DNA from: HK1 sp965202875
Lineage (GTDB): Bacteria > Pseudomonadota > Gammaproteobacteria > HK1
Length of the DNA stretch: 64,000 nt
Assembly: GCA_965202875.1 (NCBI GenBank)
Contig: OZ241870.1
Location: 310,001 to 374,000 of the forward strand
Direction: 5' to 3'
The position numbers and the translations under genes are program-made. The notes under the pieces are model-generated. The model worked only from the letters and a program-made list of their open reading frames with translations. It did not search any database and was not told the DNA's origin. Position 1 is the first letter of the stretch. Every line of letters begins with the position of its first letter. This document shows positions 17,383 through 26,638 of the stretch, piece after piece.

Positions 17383-17649
17383 TTACCAGTCGGCAAGCTG
17401 CTCGGTAGAGATCGCGAGATCTTCGAGCATCACCGGGACGCCGTCGTCGATGGAATAGACGGTCCGGCCGTCGTCGGTCACCAGCGCTTCGTCGAGAGGA
17501 TCCACGATCACCGTACCATCCATGTACTTCACACCGCCTTCGGCGATCGCCCGGTTGAGAACGGCGATCTTCTCCTTGCCCAGCATCTTCACCGACACCT
17601 TCGTGATCGGACAGACGAGAATCTCGAGGAGTTTTGGATCGACACTCAT
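17383..17649 (-). CDS. Trm112-family protein
   Basis: Small protein of 88 residues; bacterial Trm112/YcaR-like proteins are small zinc-ribbon-like partners of unclear role. MSVDPKLLEILVCPITKVSV and VIVDPLDEALVTDDGRTVY, then YSIDDGVPVMLED are typical; the second cysteine pair seen in some members is absent. ATG at 17649 is preceded by GGGAGA. Next gene upstream on this strand is yidD. Confidence 0.85.
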   Translation of the reverse strand: MSVDPKLLEILVCPITKVSVKMLGKEKIAVLNRAIAEGGVKYMDGTVIVDPLDEALVTDDGRTVYSIDDGVPVMLEDLAISTEQLADW

Positions 17650-17774
17650 CAATGTTCTCCCGGCGCCGTCGTCGCCGGCCCCGTTTCCCTGCCTGTGCCG
17701 GACGTGGCCGGCCTCTGCCCGCCCGCTCCGGGCACGACACGCAACCCCGGCCCGGATGCAGCCGGCAGCCGTCA

Positions 17775-17999
17775 TTACGGCGTCCGGCGCGGCGGGACCG
17801 GGTCGAGCCCGTTCGTTCCGAAGGGATGGCAACGCAAGATACGGCGGATCGCGAGCCAACTGCCTCGCAACGCCCCATGCCCGCACAACGCCTCGATGGC
17901 GTAGTCCGAACACGTCGGCAGATGGCGGCAGCTCGGCGGCATGAGCGGCGACAGCACGATCTGATAGAGACGGATGACGCGCGCGAGGATCCGCCCGGA
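17775..17999 (-). CDS. yidD: YidD membrane-protein insertion efficiency factor
   Basis: Small amphipathic protein helping YidC/Sec insertion. About 73 residues contain the family core RLYQIVLSPLMPPSCRHLPT, CSDYAIEALCGHGALRG and RRILRCHPFG-TNGLDPVP. The start is unclear: no ATG occurs in frame near the expected position and the frame continues open to 18314. It is not in the usual place between rnpA and yidC (43.1-45.2 kb), where no copy exists in this window. Confidence 0.82.
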   Translation of the reverse strand, partial: SGRILARVIRLYQIVLSPLMPPSCRHLPTCSDYAIEALCGHGALRGSWLAIRRILRCHPFGTNGLDPVPPRRTP

Positions 18000-18436
18000 T
18001 ACGGGATCATGGCCGTGTGCCGGAACGGGGCGGCTATCCGTTCCTTGCCCTGTGTCCCGTCTCCTGCTCTTCCCACGGAGGACGAGGGCATCCGGATTCG
18101 AGCGCCGGGAGCACGTCATTCGTGATGATCCTCCAAGGTGGCCGGTGTTCAATCGCGCCCGTTGCTCCGCGAAGAGGAAACGACCTGTTCCGCTCGCACT
18201 ATACTCCACGATCGCCTGTGCCGGTGAAGCGCCGTGTGGCGCATCCGACCCCGGGGCGTCCTGTTCGCGACGGAGGCTCGGGTCAGGCGAAGAGTGCCCC
18301 GGCGATCCAGGCAATCCGGTTCGGCTCCGTGGTTCCGGTCAATGCGGCGCATGTGTCGGGCAGGCGTCCAAGTATGTCTTGGCAGCGACGGCCCCCGACG
18401 TGATGGGCGCGTGGCCGGCCCCCGGACTACAGGAGA
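18000..18436. other. Gap between yidD and the molybdenum hydroxylase FAD subunit
   Basis: No gene recognised. The minus-strand frame open upstream of yidD covers part of it but has no recognisable domain. A minus-strand TATAGT-like box near 18195-18205 could be a promoter element. Confidence 0.3.
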
Positions 18437-19243
18437 TCACGGGTCGTCGAGGCCGCGGACCGCGCGGCTCAGGGCGACGGCGTGCAGCCGCAAGGCGGGC
18501 GCACCGGCGCCGGGGACGTGCCGGGCGGCGAACGCTTCGGCGCCCGGCACCTCGGCTACGCTCGATACGTCCCCGGCCACCACCGGGGGACGCTCGATCG
18601 CGCCGAGCACCGCACGCGATTCACCACGCTCGGGATCGTCGAGAGCCACGCCGAACGCCTTCGCGAACTCACCGACCTTCATCGCCATCTTGCAGTAGCC
18701 GTAGCGCACCCGATCGGAACGCTTCGAGACACGGATCCCGGTGAGGATTTCGTCTGCCGCCAGCGCCGTCGAGAAGGGGCCGGTCACGAGCTCCGCGAGT
18801 GCCACCGCGCGTGATCCGTCGCGGCCGAGGACCACGGCTTCCGCGCCGAGCAGGATCAGGATGGACAGCCAGTCCGCGGCCGGATCGGCGTGCGCGACGC
18901 TGCCCCCGAGCGTGCCGCGGTTTCGCACCGCGCGGTAGGCGATACGCCGCGCCGCCGCCGCCAACCATCCGTGGCAGGGGTCCGGCACCGTGCCGTCCTC
19001 GATCTCGGCGTGGGTGACGGCGGCGCCGTACAGGATCGCGTCGCCCTCGTCGCGACAGCCTCGCAGATCCGGGCAGGCGCGGACATCGACGAGAAGGTCG
19101 GGCGCGGCGAGCCGCAGGTTCAGCATCGGGCCGAGCGACTGCCCTCCCGCGACGGGCTTCGCGAAGCCCTCCGCCGCCGCGAGCACCTCGACCGCGTGTG
19201 CCGCGTCGCGGGCCCGGACGTAATCGAAGGCAGCGGCCTTCAC
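18437..19243 (-). CDS. Molybdenum hydroxylase FAD-binding (medium) subunit, CoxM/CutM-like
   Basis: FAD subunit passing electrons from the Fe-S clusters to an acceptor. The 268-residue protein has the two FAD motifs AGGQSLGPMLN and RNRGTLGGSVAHADP and ends in the CO-dehydrogenase flavoprotein C-terminal domain (YGYCKMAMKVGEFAKAFGVA). I chose the GTG at 19243 (VKAAAFDYVRA) because GGAGGCG precedes it and the ORF beyond it to 19408 is non-homologous. Encoded downstream of the large subunit on the same strand. Confidence 0.85.
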   Translation of the reverse strand: MKAAAFDYVRARDAAHAVEVLAAAEGFAKPVAGGQSLGPMLNLRLAAPDLLVDVRACPDLRGCRDEGDAILYGAAVTHAEIEDGTVPDPCHGWLAAAARRIAYRAVRNRGTLGGSVAHADPAADWLSILILLGAEAVVLGRDGSRAVALAELVTGPFSTALAADEILTGIRVSKRSDRVRYGYCKMAMKVGEFAKAFGVALDDPERGESRAVLGAIERPPVVAGDVSSVAEVPGAEAFAARHVPGAGAPALRLHAVALSRAVRGLDDP

Positions 19244-19534
19244 CCCGAAGCGCCTCCGCTCCCTTCGTATCTCATCTCTCCCGTCCCAGTGTGCATCGAC
19301 CCTCGGCAACTTCCGTATAGAGACGTTCCAGGTTCTTTGAGAAGCAGCAACCTTTATGCCGGAACGCCCCCGGCCCTCAGGGACCCACTCATTTCCGATG
19401 CCGAACAACTTCCGTAACTTGTTGATTCATGGATATTCGACCACAGTTCAGGCAGATTAATGATCCCGTGGAGGTATCACAGAGGGCCGAAATCGCTCAG
19501 TCCAAGCGGGATGTCCTGACGAAAACCCTTTATT
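19244..19534. other. Spacer between large and FAD subunit genes
   Basis: A typical operon of this family would carry the 2Fe-2S subunit; this 291-bp spacer is too short and contains no CxxxxC-type frame. It holds CAACTTCCGTA twice (about 19309 and 19406) and a plus-strand ORF from ATG 19429 (MDIRPQFRQINDPVE...) of about 50 codons that I do not recognise. Confidence 0.4.
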
Positions 19535-21904
19535 TCAAGCTCGAAAATGAGGGGATGCTTGAGCCCCGGCCTCCTCGCGCGCCGCCATGATCTTCGCAAG
19601 CACCTTCAACATGGTGATCGGCGTGGAATCCACCTCCGCGCCGATCTCCGCCAAGGCGTCGTTGATCGCGTTTGCGATCGCGGCCGGGGGGCCGATGGCG
19701 CCGCCCTCGCCGATGCCTTTCTGGCCGAAGCGGGTATAGGGGGAGGGGGTCTCCATGTGCTCGATGTGCACCGCAGGGATCTCGGGAGCGCCGGGGAGAT
19801 GGTACTCGGCGAGGGTCGAGGCGAGGGGCTGGGCGTCGTCGTCGAAGGGCATCTCCTCGTAGAGCGCGGTGCCGATCCCCTGCGCGGTCCCGCCGCAGAC
19901 TTGGCCGTCGACGATCATCGGGTTGACGAGCACCCCGCCGTCCTCGACCACCGTGTAGTCGAGCAGCTCCGTCTCGCCGCTCTCGACGTCGACCGCCACC
20001 ACGCAGGCGTGCGCGGCGTACGAGAACGTACCGGAGTCCACGGCGGCCTTGTAACCCTCCGTGGCCTCGAGCCCGCGCGGGTCCGCGTCTTCCGGCAGGT
20101 GTTCCGGCTGCAGGTACCAGAGCCGTGCCACGTCCTCGAACGGGACGTGGCCGGCCGGTCCGTACACCCCGCCGTCGCGCAGGGTGACTTCGTCCCGCCC
20201 TGCTTGCAGCAGGTGTGCCCCGAGCGCCGCGATCCGCTCCCCGAGCGCGTCGCAGGCGGCGGCCACCGCCCCGCCGGCCATCACCATCGCGCGCGAGCCC
20301 CAGGTGCCGGTCGAGTAGGGCGTCAGCGCGGTGTCCCCGTGGATCACCTTGACCTTGGCAGGATCGATGCCGAGCACCTCGTGTGCGACCTGCGCCAGGG
20401 TGGTTTCGAGCCCCTGGCCGTGCGAATGCACACCGACCCGCAGCTCCAGCCCCCCGCTCGGGGTCATCCGCGCCCCCGCCTGCTCGTGGCCGGGGATCAT
20501 CGGCACCCCCCACGCCGCGTAGACCGAGGTCCCGTGCGCCGCCTGCTCGCAGAAGATCGAGAAGCCCACACCGATCCGCCGCCCGTCGGGCTCGCCGCGC
20601 CGCTGCCGCTCACGCACCGCCGGGAGGTCGATGGCGGCGGCGGCGCGGCGCAGGCACTGCGGGTAGTCGCCGCTGTCGAAGTGCTTCCCGGTGACGTTGT
20701 CGAAGGGCATCTGCTCCGGCCTGACGAGGTTCTTCAGGCGGAGCGCGACCGGGTCCATGCCCAGCGCGCGGGCGACGGCGTCGAGGAGCACTTCGAGTGC
20801 GAAGCACACGCCGGTGCGCGCGACCCCGCGGTAGGGGAGGATCGGCGGCTTGCTGGTGGCCACCGACCAGGTCCGGCAGCGGTAGCCTTCGAAGACGTAG
20901 GGGCCGGGCAGGATGCTCGCGACCTGCGCCGCTTCGAGGCACGCCGAGAAGGGATAGGCAGAGTACGCGCCGGCATCGACGTGGGCCTCGCAGTCGATGG
21001 CCAGCAGGGTGCCGTCGGCGGCGGCATGGCCGGTGATGACGTAGTGGTGCTCGCGGCAGTTCGCGTTGGCGGTGAGCTGTTCGCGGCGGTCCTCGATCCA
21101 TCGCACCGGATGCCCGCGGTGCATCGCGATCCAGCCGAGGACGACCTCCTCGGGCAGCAGGAGCCCCTTGTAGCCGAATCCGCCGCCCACGTCCGGCGCG
21201 ACGATGCGCACCTGCCCCTGTTCGAGCCCAAGGCATTCCGCGAGGCCGGTGCGCACGATGTGCGGGATCTGGCACGCGGTGTGGAGCACGAGCATCTCCA
21301 GCCGGCGGTCCCAGTACGCAAGCGCCCCGCGGCCCTCGATCGGGGCCATGCACTGGCGCGCTGTGCGGAACGTGCGGGTGACGCTCACCGCGGCCTTGCA
21401 CGCGAGCGCATTCGGATCGCTGCCGGCGAACGATTCGAGGAACACGTTGTCGCCCCAGTGCGGATGCAGCAGCGGCGCGTCCGGCTCGCGCGCGCGAAGC
21501 ATGTCGGCGACGGGGGGCAGCTCTTCGATGTCGAGCCCGACGCGGTCCGCGAGGTCCTCCGCCGCGGCCCGCGTCTTTCCCACGCAGGCGGCGAGCAGCT
21601 CGCCGGCGTAGCGGACCCGATCGGCGGCAAGCACCGGTTGTTCGGAGACCTTGAAGCCGGGCAGGCCGGAGCGCGCGACGATCGGCTTCACGCCGGCAAG
21701 GTCGGCGGCGGTGAACACGTACCCCCCGGCGCCTTCGGGCCTGGTCACCCCGCGAAGCCGGGCGTGGGCGAGAGGGCTGCGCACGAAGGCCACGTCCATC
21801 GCGCCGGGCATTGCGATGTCCGCGACGAATTCGCCGCGCCCGTGCAGCAGCCGGTGGTCTTCCCGGCGCGGCAGGCTCGCTCCGACACCTTTCTCGCTGC
21901 CCAT
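19535..21904 (-). CDS. Molybdenum hydroxylase large subunit (CoxL/xanthine dehydrogenase family)
   Basis: Molybdopterin-cytosine-dinucleotide-type catalytic subunit, 789 residues from ATG 21904. Visible: EDHRLLHGRGEFVADIAMPG start, DVGGGFGYKG, the active-site-loop region PYRGVARTG (form-II-like, not the CO dehydrogenase AYxCSFR loop), SHGQGLETTLAQVAHEVLG and the C-terminal GIGEGGAIGPPAAIANAIND with the catalytic Glu. Substrate cannot be deduced. Partner FAD subunit follows after 291 bp; no 2Fe-2S subunit is seen in the window. Confidence 0.9.
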   Translation of the reverse strand: MGSEKGVGASLPRREDHRLLHGRGEFVADIAMPGAMDVAFVRSPLAHARLRGVTRPEGAGGYVFTAADLAGVKPIVARSGLPGFKVSEQPVLAADRVRYAGELLAACVGKTRAAAEDLADRVGLDIEELPPVADMLRAREPDAPLLHPHWGDNVFLESFAGSDPNALACKAAVSVTRTFRTARQCMAPIEGRGALAYWDRRLEMLVLHTACQIPHIVRTGLAECLGLEQGQVRIVAPDVGGGFGYKGLLLPEEVVLGWIAMHRGHPVRWIEDRREQLTANANCREHHYVITGHAAADGTLLAIDCEAHVDAGAYSAYPFSACLEAAQVASILPGPYVFEGYRCRTWSVATSKPPILPYRGVARTGVCFALEVLLDAVARALGMDPVALRLKNLVRPEQMPFDNVTGKHFDSGDYPQCLRRAAAAIDLPAVRERQRRGEPDGRRIGVGFSIFCEQAAHGTSVYAAWGVPMIPGHEQAGARMTPSGGLELRVGVHSHGQGLETTLAQVAHEVLGIDPAKVKVIHGDTALTPYSTGTWGSRAMVMAGGAVAAACDALGERIAALGAHLLQAGRDEVTLRDGGVYGPAGHVPFEDVARLWYLQPEHLPEDADPRGLEATEGYKAAVDSGTFSYAAHACVVAVDVESGETELLDYTVVEDGGVLVNPMIVDGQVCGGTAQGIGTALYEEMPFDDDAQPLASTLAEYHLPGAPEIPAVHIEHMETPSPYTRFGQKGIGEGGAIGPPAAIANAINDALAEIGAEVDSTPITMLKVLAKIMAAREEAGAQASPHFRA

Positions 21905-22226
21905 TGTTCTCGTCGCTCGTCTCTCGGGCCGGGGTCCTGCCCGGAGGCCGGTCCGGCTCCCGGCATCATAATCTGCCGCTCCCGAAATCTCCCGCTCCCG
22001 AAATCTCCCGCGCAATCCCCGGAGGCGGATTTGCCCTTTTCTTTGCGGGCGCCCCGTTCAGCAAGCTCTCGCGGGGCGGGATCCGCAGCTCGCCGGTCTT
22101 CATTTCTCCTTCGTCCGGAGCGGGTCCGGCGTTGCGGGGAAACAGGCATCGCGCTACTCTCGCCGCCTGTCGCAAGGCCGGCACGCACCGGCGCGAACCA
22201 CCCCCCGAGCGCCCCGCCCGCGGGCG
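21905..22226. other. Divergent intergenic region (large subunit / rhodanese)
   Basis: Promoter region for two divergent genes. It contains a 16-bp direct repeat CGCTCCCGAAATCTCC in tandem near 21973-22005. No gene or clear promoter motif. Confidence 0.4.
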
Positions 22227-22658
22227 ATGCAAGTGGACAGACTGCAAGAATTCTTCTCGAACCATCCGGGGCTGTGCATGGCGTTCCTCGCGATTCTGGG
22301 AGCAATCGCGTGGACGTTCGTGCAGGGCGCGTCCCGTGGCGTTCGCAAGCTGAGCCCCTCGGATGCCACGCGCCTCATCAACCACGAGGACGCGGTCATT
22401 CTCGACGTGAGATCCGACGGGGAGTTCCGCCAGGGCCATATCGTCAACGCCCTGAACGTCCCCGACTCGCAGCTCGCGGAGCGCCTCGGCAAGCTGGGCA
22501 AATATCGCGGGCGGCCGATCATCATGGCGTGCCGCACCGGACAGGTCAGCCTCAAGGCGGGCGGTACGCTCGCCGCGAACGGCTTCGAGAAGGTGTACAG
22601 CCTGAACGGCGGCATCCTCGCCTGGGAGGGCGCAAGCCTTCCCCTGACGAAGAAGTGA
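22227..22658 (+). CDS. Membrane-anchored rhodanese-like protein (YibN-like)
   Basis: Sulfurtransferase-fold protein, 143 residues, with an N-terminal membrane segment (LCMAFLAILGAIAWTFV, about 16-32) and a single rhodanese domain: VILDVRSDGEFRQGHI and catalytic Cys near residue 102 in ACRTGQ. In many gammaproteobacteria the order is yibN-grxC-secB-gpsA; here gpsA follows after 94 bp with grxC and secB missing. Confidence 0.88.
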   Translation: MQVDRLQEFFSNHPGLCMAFLAILGAIAWTFVQGASRGVRKLSPSDATRLINHEDAVILDVRSDGEFRQGHIVNALNVPDSQLAERLGKLGKYRGRPIIMACRTGQVSLKAGGTLAANGFEKVYSLNGGILAWEGASLPLTKK

Positions 22659-22752
22659 AGCGAGGCCGCGCCACCCTCGCCTCGAGGAGGGCGGTGAACG
22701 CATCCCCCGCCATGCCGGCGCACCGGCTGAACGCCAACCTCACCCGCGCGCG

Positions 22753-23760
22753 ATGACCCGCCGCTTCGACGTCGCGGTGCTCGGGGCAGGCTCGTGGGGT
22801 ACCGCCCTCGCGATCACGCTGGCACGCAACGGGAGGACGACGGTCCTGTGGGGCCGGGACGCGGCGGCGCTTGCGGAGATCGGCCGCCGCCGCGCCAACG
22901 GAAAGTATCTTCCGGGGCAAGACTTCCCCGGCCGCCTGACCGTCGAGCCGGCGCTCTCCGAGGCGGCCGGCGCGGCCGGTGCACACCTCGTCGCCGTGCC
23001 CAGCCATGCCTTCGTGGAGGTGGTCGCCGCGCTCGCCGCGGTCCCCGCGGGCCGTGCAGGGGTGCTGTGGGCGACCAAGGGGTTCGACCCGTCGAGCGGT
23101 CGTCTCCTGCACGAGGTGGCGGCGGAGCGTCTGCCCCCGGGTACGCCTCTGGGAGTGCTCTCGGGGCCGACATTCGCCGGGGAGGTGGCGAGGCGGCTTC
23201 CGGCCGCGGTGACCCTCGCCTCGACCGGCGGCGAGTTTGCCAGGCAATGGATGGAGCGCCTTGCGAATCCCCGTTTCCGCGTCTACACAAGCGACGACGT
23301 CGCCGGCGTGCAGATCGCGGGTGCGGTCAAGAACGTCCTCGCGATCGCCGCGGGCATCGCGGATGGGCTCGGCTTCGGGGCGAACACCCGCGCGGCGCTC
23401 GTCGCGCGGGGCTTGAGCGAGATGGCGCGGCTCGGCGAGGCGGTCGGGGGGCGCGCCGCCACGTTCATGGGGCTCGCGGGCCTGGGTGATCTTGTGCTGA
23501 CGTGCACCGACGATCAGTCGCGTAACCGGAGGTTCGGGCTCGCTCTCGCCCGGGGCGCGTCCCCGGACGATGCGGCCGCTTCGCTCGGCCAGGTCGTCGA
23601 GGGTGTCGAGACGAGCGCACAGGTGATGGAGATCGCGCGGCGCTTCGGGGTCGAGATGCCGATCTGCGAACAGGTGTGCGCCGTGGTGAGCGGCGCGTCG
23701 AGCGCCGGCGAGGCGGTGGAAGCGTTGCTCGCGCGCGGTGCCGGACACGCGGAGCTCTGA
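22753..23760 (+). CDS. gpsA: Glycerol-3-phosphate dehydrogenase [NAD(P)+]
   Basis: Makes sn-glycerol 3-phosphate from dihydroxyacetone phosphate for phospholipid synthesis; cytoplasmic. The 335 residues match the family. NAD-binding GAGSWGTALAI near residue 8, GVLSGPTFAGEVA, the catalytic-lysine region AGAVKNVLAIAAGI and FMGLAGLGDLVLTC are present. Likely co-transcribed with the rhodanese gene. Confidence 0.96.
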   Translation: MTRRFDVAVLGAGSWGTALAITLARNGRTTVLWGRDAAALAEIGRRRANGKYLPGQDFPGRLTVEPALSEAAGAAGAHLVAVPSHAFVEVVAALAAVPAGRAGVLWATKGFDPSSGRLLHEVAAERLPPGTPLGVLSGPTFAGEVARRLPAAVTLASTGGEFARQWMERLANPRFRVYTSDDVAGVQIAGAVKNVLAIAAGIADGLGFGANTRAALVARGLSEMARLGEAVGGRAATFMGLAGLGDLVLTCTDDQSRNRRFGLALARGASPDDAAASLGQVVEGVETSAQVMEIARRFGVEMPICEQVCAVVSGASSAGEAVEALLARGAGHAEL

Positions 23761-24000
23761 TCGCACAGCCGGAGCCGGATCGGACGGCGGCCAAGCGCGG
23801 GACTGCGCGGGGGAGGACGGAGCGGGCGCTCTCCGATTCGGCTTGGCCAGGCCATTCCGTGCCCGTTTCCCACGCCATGCCTCCCGGATGATTTTCATGT
23901 CGCGATGCGTCACTATCCGGCTCCCTCCAAATGTCGTCAGAATGGGAGGGCGCGGGGAGAATTCCCGCGGGAATGCTCAAAGGTCGAACAGGAGGACGTC

Positions 24001-25440
24001 ATGAAGAAGGCGAGAACGTGGGCGACGATCGCGGCAGCGGCCATCGGCCTCGGGGCGAGCGGCGCCGCTTCGGCGCAGTCTGCCGCGGAACGGGCGGTGG
24101 AGGCGGCCAAGCAGTACGCCGGCGAGGAGATCAGCATCGTCTGGGAGGCGGGCTTGCAGTCCCTCGATCCCCTGAACTTCTCGGGTCCGAAATGGGAGGA
24201 GCTGACCGGCATCGAGGTCAAGGTCATCGAGGTGCCGACGGCCGAGATGTTCACCAAGATCCTGCAGGAGCACCGCGCCGGCACCGGCGCCTACGACGCC
24301 CTGAACGTGATCCCGAGCTGGATGCCGGATCTGGTCAAGGCCGGCGCGCTGGAGGAGCTGGACCCCTACGTCGACAAGTACGGCTACCGCGCGGAGCTGG
24401 AGAACATCGCCCCCACCTACCGCGACAACCAGATGAAGGTGGACGGAAAGATCTACGGCTTCCCGGACGACGGCGACCTCTTCGTCCTCTACTACCGCAA
24501 GGACCTGTTCGAGGATCCGGAGAACCAGGCCGAATTCAAGGCGAAGCACGGCTACGACCTGGGGCCGCCGCGGACCTGGGAGCAGTACGCCGACGCCGGC
24601 CGCTTCATCACCGACAAGTACGCGCCGAAGATCTACGGCGCCGGGCAGTTCCGCCAGCCCGCCTACGGGATCTGGATGTTCGAGGAACGCTACCGCGTGG
24701 AAGGCGGGCGCTTCTTCGACCCGGAGACCATGCGGGCGCAGATCAACAACGAGATCGGCGTCAAGGCGTTCGAGGGCATGCGTTCGGACAACGCCTTCAT
24801 GCCGCCGGGGGTGGAGACCTGGGGCTTCGTCGAGGCGCTGAGCTCCTTCCTCGCCGGCGACATCGCCATGACCATCTCCTGGCCGCCCTTCGGGCGCTGG
24901 GCAGCCGGCTACGGCACGGAGGAAGAGGCGCTGTCCTGGGTGCCCAAGTCCACCATCGCCGACAAGGTGGGCTATGCCCTGCCGCCGGGCGGGACGCCGC
25001 AGCTCGCGGCGGGCTTCTCGCTCTCCGTCTCCTCGAGCAGCAAGAACAAGGAGGCGGCCTACCTCTTCATCCAGTGGCTGAACAGCGAGGAGACCAGCCT
25101 GCAGCGCGTGCAGCTTCCCTACGCCCTGCGTGATCCCTTCCGCGAGAGCCACTTCACCAACGCGGAGTACCTCTCGCGCTGGGCGGACGCCGACAAGTAC
25201 CTGGCCACCCTTCGGGCCGGGGCCGACACCGGCCTGCTGGATCTCTCGATCCTCCAGATCGACAAGTACGAGGAGGCGTTGCGCCAGTCCATGACCCGTC
25301 TGTGGGCGGGCGAGGACGCCAAGGCCATCCTCGACGACGTGGCGGCGCAGTGGGATGCGCTCACCGACCGCATCGGCGTGGACAAGCAGCGCGCGGCCTA
25401 CCGGGACTGGGCCGGCAAGCCCAACGCCTATCCGAAGTGA
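24001..25440 (+). CDS. Carbohydrate/polyol ABC transporter substrate-binding protein
   Basis: Periplasmic family 1 solute-binding protein of 479 residues. It starts at ATG 24001 behind AGGAGG (about 23991); an ORF extension to 23905 lacks signal-peptide features. Signal peptide ARTWATIAAAAIGLGASGAA with AxA cleavage at about residue 24. Conserved parts include GFPDDGDLFVLYYRKDLFED and the C-terminal VAAQWDALTDRIG. First gene of a binding protein-permease-permease-ATPase cluster; ligand cannot be deduced. Confidence 0.9.
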   Translation: MKKARTWATIAAAAIGLGASGAASAQSAAERAVEAAKQYAGEEISIVWEAGLQSLDPLNFSGPKWEELTGIEVKVIEVPTAEMFTKILQEHRAGTGAYDALNVIPSWMPDLVKAGALEELDPYVDKYGYRAELENIAPTYRDNQMKVDGKIYGFPDDGDLFVLYYRKDLFEDPENQAEFKAKHGYDLGPPRTWEQYADAGRFITDKYAPKIYGAGQFRQPAYGIWMFEERYRVEGGRFFDPETMRAQINNEIGVKAFEGMRSDNAFMPPGVETWGFVEALSSFLAGDIAMTISWPPFGRWAAGYGTEEEALSWVPKSTIADKVGYALPPGGTPQLAAGFSLSVSSSSKNKEAAYLFIQWLNSEETSLQRVQLPYALRDPFRESHFTNAEYLSRWADADKYLATLRAGADTGLLDLSILQIDKYEEALRQSMTRLWAGEDAKAILDDVAAQWDALTDRIGVDKQRAAYRDWAGKPNAYPK

Positions 25441-25668
25441 CCGACGCCGGATCCGCGGCGCGAGCGGCCTCGGCCGCTTGCGCCGCGGGCTGCGCCTCGT
25501 CCCCGAGCGAGCCCGGACCGTTGCCGTGCCTGTCCCGAACCTTCCGGGCGGCCCGGGCCTCGTCGCCGCGTCCGCCCGGGCCGTGGCACGATTCGCAAGC
25601 CGGGGGCTGATCGTGCCGCTCGTCCCCGCGCCCGCCCGGACCGTGGATGACGGTGAGGACACCGAGCC

Positions 25669-26586
25669 GTGACGGCGCCCGCGAGGGGAGCATGGCGCGG
25701 CGGGAGCCTGGCGGCCGGCGCTTTCGCCGACCGCCAGTTCAAGTACCTCATCCTCCTCCCCGCCATCTTCATCCTGCTGTTCATCGGGGTCTTCCCGCTG
25801 ATCTACACGCTTGTGGCGAGCGTGCAGAACATCACCATGCTGGAGGAGGACACCTCCTTCCACGGTCTGCTGCATTACCGCCACCTCTTCGAAGACGCGC
25901 GGCTGTGGGAGTCGATCGGCCACACATTGCTCATCACCGGGGTCGCGCTTCCCGTCGAGCTGGGGCTGGGCCTCCTGATGGCCTTCCTGTTCGTGGAGAA
26001 GCTGCCGGGCCGGCCGATCTTCGTGGCCCTGCTGGTGCTGCCGACCCTGATCGCGCCGGTGGTGGCGGGCGCGACCTGGCGCCTGCTCTTCGACCACCGC
26101 TACGGGCCGATCAACCAGGTCCTGGGCTGGATCGCGGGCGAGCCGGTGCCGATCCTCTGGGTCATCAAGCCGGCCTACGTCTACCCGGCCATCTTCATCG
26201 CCGAGATCTGGCAGTGGACGCCGTTCATGTTCCTGCTGCTGCTGGCCGCGCTCTCCAACGTAGACAGGAGCCTCACCGAGGCGGCGGAGATCGACGGCGC
26301 CTCGCCGCTGACGGTGTTCCGGCGCATCGTCCTGCCCGCGATCTGGCCGGTCATGGCCATCGCGCTCCTCATCCGGGGGCTGGACCTCATCCGCATCTTC
26401 GACGTGGTATGGGCGCTCACCCAGGGCGGGCCGGGCACCATGACCGAGACCCTGTCCATCTACACCTACATCCAGGGTTTCCGGCAGTTCGAGACCAGCT
26501 ATACCGGGGCCATCGCCTTCGTGGTGATCGTCGCCCTGACGCTGGTGGTGATCGGGCTGCTGCGGCGCATGGAGATCGGTCGTTGA
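25669..26586 (+). CDS. Sugar ABC transporter permease 1 (MalF/UgpA-like)
   Basis: Inner-membrane permease with six hydrophobic segments, 305 residues from a GTG start. The N-terminal FKYLILLPAIFILLFIGVFP helix and the EAA loop EAAEIDGASPLTVFRRIVLP that docks on the ATPase are visible. The 228 bp before it are very GC-rich with imperfect GTCCCCG/GCCCGGACC repeats and no gene. The ORF ends MEIGR-stop; the same DNA word GGAGATCGG(T/C)CGTTGAG recurs 73 bp later at the next start. Confidence 0.9.
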   Translation: MTAPARGAWRGGSLAAGAFADRQFKYLILLPAIFILLFIGVFPLIYTLVASVQNITMLEEDTSFHGLLHYRHLFEDARLWESIGHTLLITGVALPVELGLGLLMAFLFVEKLPGRPIFVALLVLPTLIAPVVAGATWRLLFDHRYGPINQVLGWIAGEPVPILWVIKPAYVYPAIFIAEIWQWTPFMFLLLLAALSNVDRSLTEAAEIDGASPLTVFRRIVLPAIWPVMAIALLIRGLDLIRIFDVVWALTQGGPGTMTETLSIYTYIQGFRQFETSYTGAIAFVVIVALTLVVIGLLRRMEIGR

Positions 26587-26638
26587 GCCGGCGGCAGGCG
26601 CCACCGGAACGGATCATCGCGCTCCGCGAGGCGGAGCG

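Noticed and set aside
19547..22756. Plus-strand ORF of 1069 codons opposite the molybdenum hydroxylase
   Set aside because: Antisense shadow of a high-GC gene; composition is Arg/His/Gly-rich and no domain is visible.
23977..26604. Minus-strand ORF of 875 codons opposite the sugar ABC genes
   Set aside because: Shadow ORF; His/Asp/Gln-rich text without motifs.
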